This document shows, in pieces, positions 27,340-35,519 of a stretch of 63,266 nucleotides of DNA (within the stretch, counting starts at the first letter, position 1; every line of letters starts with the position of its first letter). The stretch covers positions 1 to 63,266 of the forward strand of contig JAGWPE010000025.1 in assembly GCA_028870635.1 (NCBI GenBank), given 5' to 3'. A program made the position numbers and the translations under genes. The notes below the pieces were generated by a model. It did no database searches and was not told the DNA's origin. It worked only from the letters and a program-made list of their open reading frames with translations. The DNA comes from Gammaproteobacteria bacterium (GTDB lineage Bacteria > Pseudomonadota > Gammaproteobacteria > Steroidobacterales > Steroidobacteraceae).

Positions 27340-28615
27340 CCGGCAGCCGCACGATGAAGCGGGCGCCGCGGCCTTCGCCGTCGCTCACGGCCTCGACGGT
27401 GCCGGAATGCAGCTCCACGAGGTGGCGCACGATCGCGAGCCCCAGTCCGAGGCCGCCGTGCCGCCGGCTGATCGAGCCGTCCTCCTGGCGGAATCGCTCG
27501 AAGACGTGCGGCAGGAATTCCGGCTTGATGCCCTGGCCGGTGTCCGCGACGCTGATGTGCACCTGATCGCCGCTCATCGTGAGCTCCACGGCGATCCGGC
27601 CGCCCTGAGGAGTGAACTTCACGGCGTTGGAGAGGAGGTTGCAGACGACCTGCTGCAGGCGCGCGGGATCTCCCCGGACCATCCCCGTCACCTCGCCCAG
27701 CAGCGGCACGATGCTGACTTCCTTGGCCTGGGCAGCCGGCTGCATCGTGGCGACCGCCGCCTCGATGACCCGCTGCGGCACGACGTCTCCCAGCTCCAGG
27801 GTGATCTTGCCGGTGACGATGCGCGAGACATCGAGGAGGTCTTCGATGAGACGCTTCTGGGCGCGCGCGTTGCGCTCGATGGTCTCGAGCGCCCGCGCCT
27901 GAGTCGCCTCATCCAGGCGGCGGGTGCGCAGCAGCGTGATCCAGCCGAAGATGGCATTGAGCGGAGTACGCAGCTCGTGCGACATGGTGGCCAGGAACTC
28001 GTCCTTGAGGCGGCTGAGCTCCTCGGCCTGCCCGCGCAGCAGCCTCTCGCGCGCCAGCAGCTCCTCGCGCTCGTTCTCCGCCCGCAGCCGCTCCTCGATC
28101 TCGCCCCGCAGCCGCTCGTTGCTGCTCAGCAGCTCGGCGGTCCGCTGCGCGACGCGCGACTCGAGCTCCTGGTTCGCGCGGGCAAGCGCCGCCCGCGTCA
28201 GGAACAGATCCAGGAACACTCCCACCTTGGCCCGCATGACGGGCGCCACGACCGGCACCTGGATGTAGTCGACGACACCGAGCTCGTAGCCGCGCGCGCG
28301 CTGTAAGTCATCGGCGTACGCGGTCACCATAATGATGGGCGTGTGCCGTGCGTTGCGGTGTTGGCGCAGAAGCTCGGCGGTCTCGAGGCCGTCCATGCCC
28401 GGCATGTTGACGTCCAGCAGGATGACGGCGAACTCGCCTTCGAGCACGCGCCGCAGCGCCTCCTCGCCGGAGCCGGCCTTGACCACCTCGGCCTCGACCC
28501 CCTCTAGAATCGCTCCGTAGGCCAGGCGCTTCTCCGGCAGATCATCGACGATCAGAATCCGGGCGCGCGCCGCCGGGGCAGCACCTGGCACAGCGCCCGG
28601 CTCCGTATCGCTCAT
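27311..28615 (-). CDS. Receiver - histidine kinase hybrid (N-terminal receiver)
   Basis: 434 aa. A receiver domain (about 18-135) with acidic pair Asp24/Asp25 and phospho-acceptor Asp68 (LLDVNMPGMDG) is followed by a coiled coil (about 140-205), a HisKA box (MSHELRTPLN, His213) and a HATPase with NLLSNAVKFT, DTGQGI and GGLGLGLAI. Thr98 is retained, but the conserved receiver lysine (usually K-P) is Val120-Pro121, which should weaken canonical phospho-signalling. No membrane segment, so a cytosolic sensor. The start ATG 28615 is 17 bp after the ilvN stop; the longer track ORF overlaps ilvN. Confidence 0.9.
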   Translation of the reverse strand: MSDTEPGAVPGAAPAARARILIVDDLPEKRLAYGAILEGVEAEVVKAGSGEEALRRVLEGEFAVILLDVNMPGMDGLETAELLRQHRNARHTPIIMVTAYADDLQRARGYELGVVDYIQVPVVAPVMRAKVGVFLDLFLTRAALARANQELESRVAQRTAELLSSNERLRGEIEERLRAENEREELLARERLLRGQAEELSRLKDEFLATMSHELRTPLNAIFGWITLLRTRRLDEATQARALETIERNARAQKRLIEDLLDVSRIVTGKITLELGDVVPQRVIEAAVATMQPAAQAKEVSIVPLLGEVTGMVRGDPARLQQVVCNLLSNAVKFTPQGGRIAVELTMSGDQVHISVADTGQGIKPEFLPHVFERFRQEDGSISRRHGGLGLGLAIVRHLVELHSGTVEAVSDGEGRGARFIVRLPAKVPTPSIR

Positions 28616-28631
28616 GGGTGCTGCGCCCCGA

Positions 28632-29132
28632 TCAGCGCACCACGCGCAGCTGACGCGCGTTGCGCCCGATTCCAAGGGCGCCGCTGCGCACGACCTCGAC
28701 GAGCTCCGCGCCCCGCGCGAGATCGGACGTGAAGGTGTCTATTTCCGCCTCGCTCGCCGTGAGCTCCACGATGAAGCCGTCCGGCGCCGGATCGAGCACA
28801 CGGCCGCCCGTGCGTACGACGTACCCCCGGACGGCATCCGTATCCGCCGGCCGGACGCGCAGCTTCAGCAGGATCAGCTCGCGCTCGAGGTGCTCGCCGG
28901 TCGTCATGTCCTCGACATTCACCACATCCACCAGCTTGTTGAGCTGATTGACGATCTGTTGAATGACGGACTCCGAGCCAGTGGTCACGAGCGTGAGACG
29001 CGATACCGTCGGATCGTCCGTCGGCGCGACGGAGAGCGACTCGATGTTGTAACCACGGGTGGAGAACAGCCCGGCGACGCGGCTCAGGGCACCGGCCTCG
29101 TTCTGCAGCAGGATGGCGATGATATGACGCAT
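28632..29132 (-). CDS. ilvN: Acetolactate synthase, regulatory small subunit
   Basis: 166 aa. The N-terminal ACT domain (about 2-75; ILLQNEAGALSRVAGLFSTRGYNIESL) binds the feedback inhibitor valine, and the C-terminal domain (LILLKLRVRP...) contacts and activates the catalytic subunit. Length and motifs match IlvN/IlvH. Unusually, it is divergent from the catalytic subunit gene instead of following it, and is the first gene of a minus-strand unit with the receiver-kinase. Confidence 0.95.
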   Translation of the reverse strand: MRHIIAILLQNEAGALSRVAGLFSTRGYNIESLSVAPTDDPTVSRLTLVTTGSESVIQQIVNQLNKLVDVVNVEDMTTGEHLERELILLKLRVRPADTDAVRGYVVRTGGRVLDPAPDGFIVELTASEAEIDTFTSDLARGAELVEVVRSGALGIGRNARQLRVVR

Positions 29133-29288
29133 GGTCCGTGGGACGTGCCCAGATAGAGAAGGCAGGCTGCAGAATAAAGGATCGGGCGCCGGGCGGCCAT
29201 CGGAGCGGCTTTCGTGCCGCGGAACGACCTGCTAGTCTCCCAAGACCACCCTCCGCGCGATCGAGCGCCGATCTTCCGAGAGCTCCTC

Positions 29289-31136
29289 ATGAGCGATACC
29301 GTCATCCAGCCCCGCCCCGTCGGGCACCCGCTCGCCGGCCAGACCATGTCCGGGGCGCGGATGATCGTGCAGGTGCTGGCCGATGAGGGCGTCGAAGCCA
29401 TCTTCGGCTATAGCGGCGGGGCGATTCTGCCGACCTACGACGCGGTATTCCTCTACAACGAGGAGCAGGCGCAGCGGGGCGGCGCCCAGATCCCGCTGAT
29501 CGTGCCGGCGAACGAGCAGGGAGCGGGCTTCATGGCGGCAGGGTTCGCGCGCGCCACGGGCCGCGTGGGCGTCTGCCTCGTGACCTCCGGGCCGGGCGCC
29601 ACCAATACGGTCACGCCCATTCGCGATTGCATGGCGGACTCGGTACCCATCGTGGTGATCTGCGGCCAGGTCGCGCGAGCCTCGATCGGGACCGACGCCT
29701 TTCAGGAGGCGCCCGTCGCAGCGTTGATGGGCTCCGTAGCGAAGCACGTTTTCCTGGTTACCGATCCGGCGCGGCTCGAGGCGACAGTGCGCTCGGCGTT
29801 CGAGCTTGCCCACACCGGCCGGCCCGGCCCGGTGGTCATCGACATCCCGAAGGACGTACAGAACTGGGAAGGCGTGTACCAGGGCGCCGGCACGCTGCCG
29901 CTCCCCGGGTATCGCCGCCGGATGAAGGAGCTGGCCGATCAGGTCGTCGAGCCGCGGGACGCCGAGCGGCTATTCGAGATGCTTGGGGAAGCGCGCCGCC
30001 CGCTGATCTACGCGGGAGGCGGCGTGATCAACGCCGATGCCGCCGGTGCGCTCACCGAGTTCGCCACCGCCTTCGAGATTCCGGTGGTGACCACTCTGAT
30101 GGGGATCGGCGCCATCGACACCACGCATCGCCTCTCGATGCGGATGCTCGGGATGCACGGCGCCGCTTTCGCCAACTACGCCGTCGACGACTGCGACTTC
30201 CTCATCGCCGCCGGCGCGAGGTTCGACGACAGAGTGGCCGGCGTGCCCGCGAAGTTCGCCCGCGGCGCGAAGCGCATCGCGCACCTCGACATCGATCGCG
30301 CGGAGATCAATAAGGTCAAGCGTGTCCAGTGGAGCCACGTGGGCCTGCTCCGCGAGGCGTTGAGCGCGCTCACCGAGCACGGCCGCCTCGCCGGCTTCAA
30401 GCGCGACTATGGCGAGTGGCACGCGGCGCTCGCGGACCTCAAGCGCGTCCACGCCATGGGCTATGACCGCAAGAGCCCGCTGATCCAGCCGTATTACGTC
30501 ATCGAGGAGATCAACAGGCAGACCCGCGGCGAGGCGATCATCACCACCGGCGTGGGCCAGCACCAGATGTGGGCCGCGCAGTACTGCGATTTCCGCCGGC
30601 CGCGGCTCTGGCTGACCTCGGGCAGCATGGGGACCATGGGCTTCGGGCTTCCCGCGGCGATCGGCGCGCAGCTCGCGCATCCGCGGCGCCTGGTCGTGGA
30701 CATCGACGGCGACTCGAGCATCCGCATGAACATCGGCGAGCTCGAGACCGTGACCACCTACGACCTGCCGATCAAGATCGTGGTCCTCAACAATTTCGGC
30801 GACGGCATGGTCAAGCAGTGGCAGAAGCTCTTTTTCAAGGGACGCCTGTCCGCAAGCGACAAGTCACTGCACAAGAAGGACTTCATCCGCACCGCTCAGG
30901 CCGACGGGTTCCGCTACGCCGTGCGGCTCGACCGCAAAGAAGACGTGCCGCGGGTCGTCGAGGAGTTCATCCGCTTCGAGGGACCGGCTTTCCTCGAAGT
31001 CATGATCGACCCGGACGCGGGCGTCTATCCGATGGTGGGCCCCGGCCAGAGCTACGAGGAGATGATCACCGGCGAGTTCATCGCCTCGCGTTACAAGGTG
31101 GACATCAAGCCCCCGGGCCCCTCGGAGATGTTTTGA
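29289..31136 (+). CDS. ilvB: Acetolactate synthase, catalytic large subunit
   Basis: About 615 aa ThDP enzyme, first common step of valine, leucine and isoleucine synthesis. [12 protein letters not shown] carries the ThDP-activating Glu, ARFDDRVAG and GVGQHQMW are family motifs, and [11 protein letters not shown]...VVLNN is the ThDP/Mg site. KQWQKLFF follows, a segment found in genuine acetolactate synthases and absent from many look-alikes. I start at ATG 29289 (MSDTVIQP); the track start at 29214 lies in the divergent leader. No peptide attenuator rich in branched-chain codons is evident in the 156 bp before it. The glyoxalase gene begins 13 bp after its stop. Confidence 0.95.
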   Translation: MSDTVIQPRPVGHPLAGQTMSGARMIVQVLADEGVEAIFGYSGGAILPTYDAVFLYNEEQAQRGGAQIPLIVPANEQGAGFMAAGFARATGRVGVCLVTSGPGATNTVTPIRDCMADSVPIVVICGQVARASIGTDAFQEAPVAALMGSVAKHVFLVTDPARLEATVRSAFELAHTGRPGPVVIDIPKDVQNWEGVYQGAGTLPLPGYRRRMKELADQVVEPRDAERLFEMLGEARRPLIYAGGGVINADAAGALTEFATAFEIPVVTTLMGIGAIDTTHRLSMRMLGMHGAAFANYAVDDCDFLIAAGARFDDRVAGVPAKFARGAKRIAHLDIDRAEINKVKRVQWSHVGLLREALSALTEHGRLAGFKRDYGEWHAALADLKRVHAMGYDRKSPLIQPYYVIEEINRQTRGEAIITTGVGQHQMWAAQYCDFRRPRLWLTSGSMGTMGFGLPAAIGAQLAHPRRLVVDIDGDSSIRMNIGELETVTTYDLPIKIVVLNNFGDGMVKQWQKLFFKGRLSASDKSLHKKDFIRTAQADGFRYAVRLDRKEDVPRVVEEFIRFEGPAFLEVMIDPDAGVYPMVGPGQSYEEMITGEFIASRYKVDIKPPGPSEMF

Positions 31137-31149
31137 CCGGGCGCACGCC

Positions 31150-31569
31150 GTGAAGTACCTGCACACGATGGTCCGGGTGACGGATCTGGAGGCCTCCCTG
31201 CGCTTCTACCGCGATGCGCTCGGGCTGGTCGAGCTGCGCCGCAACGACTACGCGCAAGGCCGTTACACCCTGGTGTTCCTGGCCGCGCCGGGCGACGAGT
31301 CGGCGCAGATCGAGCTGACGTTCAACTGGGATCCCGAGGCGTACACCGGCGGCCGCAATTTCGGCCACCTCGCGTACCAGGTGGACGACATCTACGCCAC
31401 CTGCCAGCGCCTGAGAGAGCATGGGGTGACGATCAGCCGGCCTCCGCGCGACGGGCGCATGGCCTTCGTGCGGTCGCCCGATCAGATCTCGATCGAGCTT
31501 CTGCAGCGCGGAGCCGCGCTGCCTCCGGCAGAGCCGTGGACCTCGATGCCGAACACCGGGAACTGGTAG
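31150..31569 (+). CDS. gloA: Lactoylglutathione lyase (glyoxalase I)
   Basis: 139 aa VOC-fold metalloenzyme that isomerises the methylglyoxal-glutathione hemithioacetal. All four metal ligands are in place: His5 (KYLHTMVRV), Glu55 (QIELTFN), His73 (NFGHLA) and Glu116 (SIELLQ). [20 protein letters not shown] is family-typical. Lies 13 bp after ilvB and overlaps the next gene, so it is probably part of the ilvB transcript. Confidence 0.94.
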   Translation: MKYLHTMVRVTDLEASLRFYRDALGLVELRRNDYAQGRYTLVFLAAPGDESAQIELTFNWDPEAYTGGRNFGHLAYQVDDIYATCQRLREHGVTISRPPRDGRMAFVRSPDQISIELLQRGAALPPAEPWTSMPNTGNW

Positions 31570-32036
31570 GGGCCCCGGGGCTCCTCGAGCGCTATCTGCA
31601 CGAGCAGATACCGCTCTCCGCCGCGATGGGCGTGCGGGTGAGGGTGGCCACCACCGAGCGGGTGCAGCTGGCGGCACCTCTGGCGCCCAACGTCAATCAC
31701 CACGACACGGTCTTCGGCGGCAGCGCCGCCGCGCTGGCCACTCTTTCCGCCTGGGCTCTGCTGCACCTGCGGCTCGCGCGCGCGGGGCTGCGCGCGCGCC
31801 TGGTCATACAGCGCAGCAGCATGGAATACGAGCGGCCCATCCCCGGGGATTTCGAGGCCGTCTGCCGCTTCTCGGACGAGTTCGCCTGGGAGCGATTCCG
31901 GGCCACCCTGGCCCGCCGGGGCCGTGCCCGCCTGACGCTCGCCGCACATCTCGTCCACGACGCCCAACGGATGGCCACTTTCGAGGGGGACTTCGTGGCG
32001 TTGCGGGCCGCAGACATGGAACTGCAACCCACATGA
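31536..32036 (+). CDS. YiiD C-terminal-type hotdog thioesterase domain protein
   Basis: 166 aa, GTG start overlapping the gloA end by 34 bp. [29 protein letters not shown] resembles the hotdog-fold YiiD_C (thioesterase-like) domain, with the Asn/His-containing loop followed by the long central helix. Substrate unknown. It may be translationally coupled to gloA. Confidence 0.75.
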   Translation: MDLDAEHRELVGAPGLLERYLHEQIPLSAAMGVRVRVATTERVQLAAPLAPNVNHHDTVFGGSAAALATLSAWALLHLRLARAGLRARLVIQRSSMEYERPIPGDFEAVCRFSDEFAWERFRATLARRGRARLTLAAHLVHDAQRMATFEGDFVALRAADMELQPT

Positions 32037-32092
32037 GTGCAGAATGTAGGGAGTTGGAAACAACTCCGCTCGTCAAGAAGAGGCAACCTCAC

Positions 32093-33184
32093 ATGAGCAA
32101 CGCTGAGATTCGGGGGCGATTCGTCTGGCACGAGCTGATGACGACCGACCCGCAAGCCGCGGCCACCTTCTACTCCAGAGTCCTGCCGTGGAAGACCCAG
32201 CCTTCCGGCATGCCCGATTACACGCTGTGGGTATCCGGCAAGACAATGACCGCCGGCCTCATGGCCCAGCCGGAATCCGCCCGCCAGGCCGGCGCGCCGC
32301 CGAGCTGGCTCGTCTACATCGGCACTGCGGATGTCGATGGCACCGCGGCGGCCGCGGAGCGCCTGGGCGGCAAGGTGCTGAAGGCACCCGCCGATATTCC
32401 CGCCGTGGGCCGCTTCGCCGTGCTCGCCGACCCGCAGGGCGCCGCGTTCGCGATCTTCACGCCCAGCGCCATGCCGGGGGATGCCGCTCCGCCGACCGAC
32501 TTCTCCTGGCACGAGCTCGCCACGAGCGATCAGCAGGGTGCGATCGCATTCTATTCGGAGCTCTTCGGCTGGGCTCGAGGACCCGCCCATGACATGGGGC
32601 CCGCGGGCACCTACCAGCTCATCGAGCATGGCGGCGCACAGGTGGGCGGCATTTACAAGGTGATGGACGCCTCGAAGCCGCCGCACTGGCTGACCTACAT
32701 CGAGGTCGCCAGCGTCGATAAGGCGGCCGCGGCGGCGAAAGCGGCCGGCGGGCGAGTGACTCAGGGGCCCATGGAGGTGCCCGGAGGCAGCCGCATCGCG
32801 CAGATCCTGGATCCGCAGGGCGGCGCGTTCGCAGTCCACGAGCTGGCGAGGCAGTCCGCGGCGGCCGGTAAGCCCGCCGAGAAATCGAGCGCCGCCAAAC
32901 CCGCGCCAGCCAAGAGCCGCCCCGCTGCCCGCAAGCGCCCTGCGAAGCCAGCGTCGGCCGCAAAGGCGCCGGCCAGACCTGCGCGCAAGGCAGCCGCCAA
33001 GGCGAAGAAACGGCCAGCGGCCGCAAAGCACGCCGCCACGAAATCGGCCGCAGGCAAATCACCGGCCCGGAAATCACCGGCCAGGAAGGCCGCCGGAAAG
33101 CGTCCGGCGGCGCGCAAGGCGAGCAAAACCACGGGCAAAAAGTCGGGCAAGCGCTCGGCGGCCAAATCCGCCAGGCGCAGATAG
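32093..33184 (+). CDS. Tandem VOC-domain protein fused to a histone-H1-like basic tail
   Basis: About 363 aa. Two VOC modules (about 8-125 and 135-255; FVWHELMTTDPQAAATFYS and FSWHELATSDQQGAIAFYS) resemble two-domain glyoxalase/bleomycin-resistance-like proteins. Residues from about 260 to the end are almost only Lys, Ala, Pro, Arg and Ser (KSPARKSPARKAAGK), like AlgP or bacterial H1 tails, suggesting nucleic-acid binding. The same reading frame and codon bias run through, so it is a genuine fusion rather than a frameshift. Start ATG 32093; the track start at 32033 adds an unrelated leader. Function unknown. Confidence 0.85.
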   Translation: MSNAEIRGRFVWHELMTTDPQAAATFYSRVLPWKTQPSGMPDYTLWVSGKTMTAGLMAQPESARQAGAPPSWLVYIGTADVDGTAAAAERLGGKVLKAPADIPAVGRFAVLADPQGAAFAIFTPSAMPGDAAPPTDFSWHELATSDQQGAIAFYSELFGWARGPAHDMGPAGTYQLIEHGGAQVGGIYKVMDASKPPHWLTYIEVASVDKAAAAAKAAGGRVTQGPMEVPGGSRIAQILDPQGGAFAVHELARQSAAAGKPAEKSSAAKPAPAKSRPAARKRPAKPASAAKAPARPARKAAAKAKKRPAAAKHAATKSAAGKSPARKSPARKAAGKRPAARKASKTTGKKSGKRSAAKSARRR

Positions 33185-33197
33185 CGCCCTTTCGGTT

Positions 33198-33223
33198 GGG
33201 CCCGCCGCGAAAACGGCGGGCCC
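33198..33223. terminator. Terminator-like hairpin between convergent genes
   Basis: GGGCCCGCCG, loop CGAAAA, CGGCGGGCCC: a perfect 10-bp GC stem between two convergent stop codons (33184 and 33227). No T-run follows, so efficiency is uncertain. Confidence 0.6.
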
Positions 33224-33226
33224 TCC

Positions 33227-34204
33227 TCAGAGCCTTATCAGGGGTCGCCCGAAGTTCTCGCCGCGCATGGCCTTGATCAGGTGCGCGGGGGCATTTTCCA
33301 GCCCTTGTGCCACGTCCTCGCGGCACACCAGCCGGTCCGCGCCGTACCAGGCGATCGCATCCTTCAGGAACTCGCCGCGGCGGTGCTCGTAGTCCGCCGC
33401 GTTTACCCGCAGCACGGTTACCTCGCCAGGCGCATATCCCGCTCGGCGCAGCAGGTCGGCCGCATCGTCCTGACGGACGCTGTTGAGAATGACGCGGCCG
33501 CCAGGCGCGAGATGATGGCCCGAGAGCACGGCCTCCAGCAGCTCGCCCCCTGAGTTGTCGAAGTAAATGTCGAATCCGCGCGGTGCCTGCTGCTTCAGCC
33601 GGTTGCTCAGATTTTCCGAGTGATGGTCGATACACGCCGAGAAGCGCGCATGCCGCGTCGCCCAGTCACACTTCTCGCGTGAGCTGCCGATGCCGACGGC
33701 GCGGGCGCCCTTGATCCGCGTCACCTGTCCGGCCATCGCGCCGGCCACGCTCGCCGCCGCGGAGACCAGCACCATCTCCCCCGCACGCAGCCCGGCGAGA
33801 TCGATCAGCCCGAAGTACGCCGCCATGCCCGACGGGCCGAGGAGCCCGAGTGCGGTCGATGCAGGCGCCTGGCCCGGGTGCAGCGCGCAGGCATGGTGAC
33901 CGTCGGAGACACAGATCTCGCGCATGCCGCACTCGAGAACGACATGTTGTCCAACCGCGAAAACATCATGGCGCGATTCCAGGACCTCGCAGACGCCCAA
34001 CGCCGGAACGACATCGCCGGGCTGCGGACCTGTGCTCGAGCGCGTGCCCGCAGCGGACGGCACGCAGGTGAACGGATCGACCGCGAGCCAGCGCGCCCGG
34101 CAGAGGATGCCGCCGTTGCTGAGGCGGGGTATTTCGCCCGGCACTACCTCGAAGTCGCCCGCGGTCGCGGGCTTGCGCCTGATCCTGACCTCGAGATTGC
34201 GCAT
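33227..34204 (-). CDS. NADP-dependent MDR oxidoreductase (CurA/leukotriene B4 dehydrogenase-like)
   Basis: About 325 aa zinc-free medium-chain reductase. LGLLGPSGMAAYFGLIDLAGLRAGEMVLVSAAASVAG is typical of the LTB4-dehydrogenase/CurA branch, which reduces alpha,beta-unsaturated ketones. FDIYFDNSGGELLEAVL is a second conserved element. The start at ATG 34204 (MRNLEVRIRRKP) fits the family; the track start at 34363 overlaps the lipoprotein gene. The small lipoprotein gene ends 13 bp upstream on the same strand. Confidence 0.85.
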   Translation of the reverse strand: MRNLEVRIRRKPATAGDFEVVPGEIPRLSNGGILCRARWLAVDPFTCVPSAAGTRSSTGPQPGDVVPALGVCEVLESRHDVFAVGQHVVLECGMREICVSDGHHACALHPGQAPASTALGLLGPSGMAAYFGLIDLAGLRAGEMVLVSAAASVAGAMAGQVTRIKGARAVGIGSSREKCDWATRHARFSACIDHHSENLSNRLKQQAPRGFDIYFDNSGGELLEAVLSGHHLAPGGRVILNSVRQDDAADLLRRAGYAPGEVTVLRVNAADYEHRRGEFLKDAIAWYGADRLVCREDVAQGLENAPAHLIKAMRGENFGRPLIRL

Positions 34205-34217
34205 AGGCTTCGCCTTT

Positions 34218-34442
34218 TTATTGAGCTTGGGCCTCCGCCGCTTTACGGCGCGCGGCGTCTTCCTGGTACGCGGCGTTGATCTGCTGCTGGATCTTTGCCT
34301 CCGTCTGCTGCGCCTGCTTTGCCTGCTGCGCAGCGGAGGCGCCGCCCGCAGCCGCGGTGGCACCGGTTTCCACCAGGCCGCAGGCGGAGAGCGCGAGGAG
34401 AGCGGCCAGCAGGGCCAGCGACTTCGCCAGGGTTCGTATCAT
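34218..34442 (-). CDS. Small predicted lipoprotein
   Basis: 74 aa. Type II signal peptide with a hydrophobic core (LAKSLALLAALLALSAC) and lipobox LSAC, Cys near 21. The mature part is short, Ala/Gln-rich and predicted helical (AAQQAKQAQQTEAKIQQQI). No recognised family. The 50 bp to the divergent hydrolase gene must carry both promoters. Confidence 0.7.
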   Translation of the reverse strand: MIRTLAKSLALLAALLALSACGLVETGATAAAGGASAAQQAKQAQQTEAKIQQQINAAYQEDAARRKAAEAQAQ

Positions 34443-34492
34443 GCGAATAGCTTAAACCCGAACTGCCGCTGCGGCACAATCCGCCCTGCACC

Positions 34493-35314
34493 ATGCCCAA
34501 ATCTCCCCCCTCTCGCCCGGCAGTGACAACCCCGCCACGCGTCCGCCGCGGCTATTTCGAATGCCGTTATGGCCAGTTGCACGTCCATAACGCAATCCCC
34601 TCCGGGGGCGGCTTCGAGGAGGGCACTCCCCTTCTGTGCCTGCATCAGAGCCCCCACTCCGGGCGTAGTTTCGCGCGCTTCCTGAGCCTGGCGGGGGTCG
34701 GACGGTCGGTTTTTGCCCCTGATTTGCCCGGATTCGGGGACTCGGATCCCCCACCTCCTGGAGCAGGCGTCGCCGAGCATGCTGCGGCCCTTGGCGACTT
34801 TCTCGACAGCATGCGCCTTCGTCAGATCGACCTTCTGGGCCATCGGTTCGGTGCCCTAATTGCCGCAGAGCTGGCGGCGATACGTCCAAACCAGGTGCGG
34901 CGCCTGGTGCTGGTGTCGCCACCGCTCAGCCGGGACACTCCGGAACCGCAGCCACTGGCTGCCGCAACGGACGGCAGCCACTTGCTCGAGGAGTGGCGTC
35001 GCGCGGTGGCATATTGCGGCCCCGACGCTTCGCCAGAGGCCGCGGCGGCCGCGCTGGCGGAGCGGCTGCGCAATGGCGCGCAGGCCGCGGCGGCAGCGGC
35101 GGCCGAGCGCAGTTACGACCTGCGCGCCCGACTGACGCAGGTTTCCGTCCCGCTGCTGGTTCTGCGCCTGCGTGAGGAAGTTGCCTCTAATAAGGGACAA
35201 GTGCGCGATATGCCCGCGCGAGCGCGAGTCGTCGAGCTGCCCGAGCGGGGCGGCTCGGTTTTCGAAACGGCGCCCGAGGTTGCGGCCCGGGCCGTGGAAG
35301 GCTTCCTGCGTTAG
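34493..35314 (+). CDS. Alpha/beta-hydrolase fold protein lacking the nucleophile (probable pseudoenzyme)
   Basis: 273 aa with a clear alpha/beta-hydrolase layout: LLCLHQSPHSGRSF oxyanion region, DLPGFGDSD, the nucleophile elbow and a C-terminal LPERGGSVFETAPEV. The elbow reads GHRFG (Arg118) where GHSxG is expected, and the usual catalytic His before the last helix is Ser. Both changes are clear in the nucleotide sequence and the frame is intact. It is probably non-catalytic or uses other chemistry. Divergent from the lipoprotein gene. Bases 35315-35519 after it hold no feature I can name. Confidence 0.8.
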   Translation: MPKSPPSRPAVTTPPRVRRGYFECRYGQLHVHNAIPSGGGFEEGTPLLCLHQSPHSGRSFARFLSLAGVGRSVFAPDLPGFGDSDPPPPGAGVAEHAAALGDFLDSMRLRQIDLLGHRFGALIAAELAAIRPNQVRRLVLVSPPLSRDTPEPQPLAAATDGSHLLEEWRRAVAYCGPDASPEAAAAALAERLRNGAQAAAAAAAERSYDLRARLTQVSVPLLVLRLREEVASNKGQVRDMPARARVVELPERGGSVFETAPEVAARAVEGFLR

Positions 35315-35519
35315 CGAACCGCGCTCGCAGTCGCGGGCTCGCCGGCATTTCTCTACCTGCCGTCCTCGATCGCGCGCGTCCAGTGCGCCACCTCTTCCCG
35401 TCATCGATCCCGCCACGGTCAGCCGCGCGTCCTCGAATCCCCAGGTCTGCGCGGGGGAGCGGCACCGAACGTCGATCAGCGAAGTGCCGCTGGTTGCGGG
35501 AATTCGCTAAGCTCCGGCG

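Noticed and set aside
29133-29288. Leader peptide attenuator for ilvB
   Set aside because: No short ORF rich in Leu/Val/Ile codons and no terminator/antiterminator pair seen.
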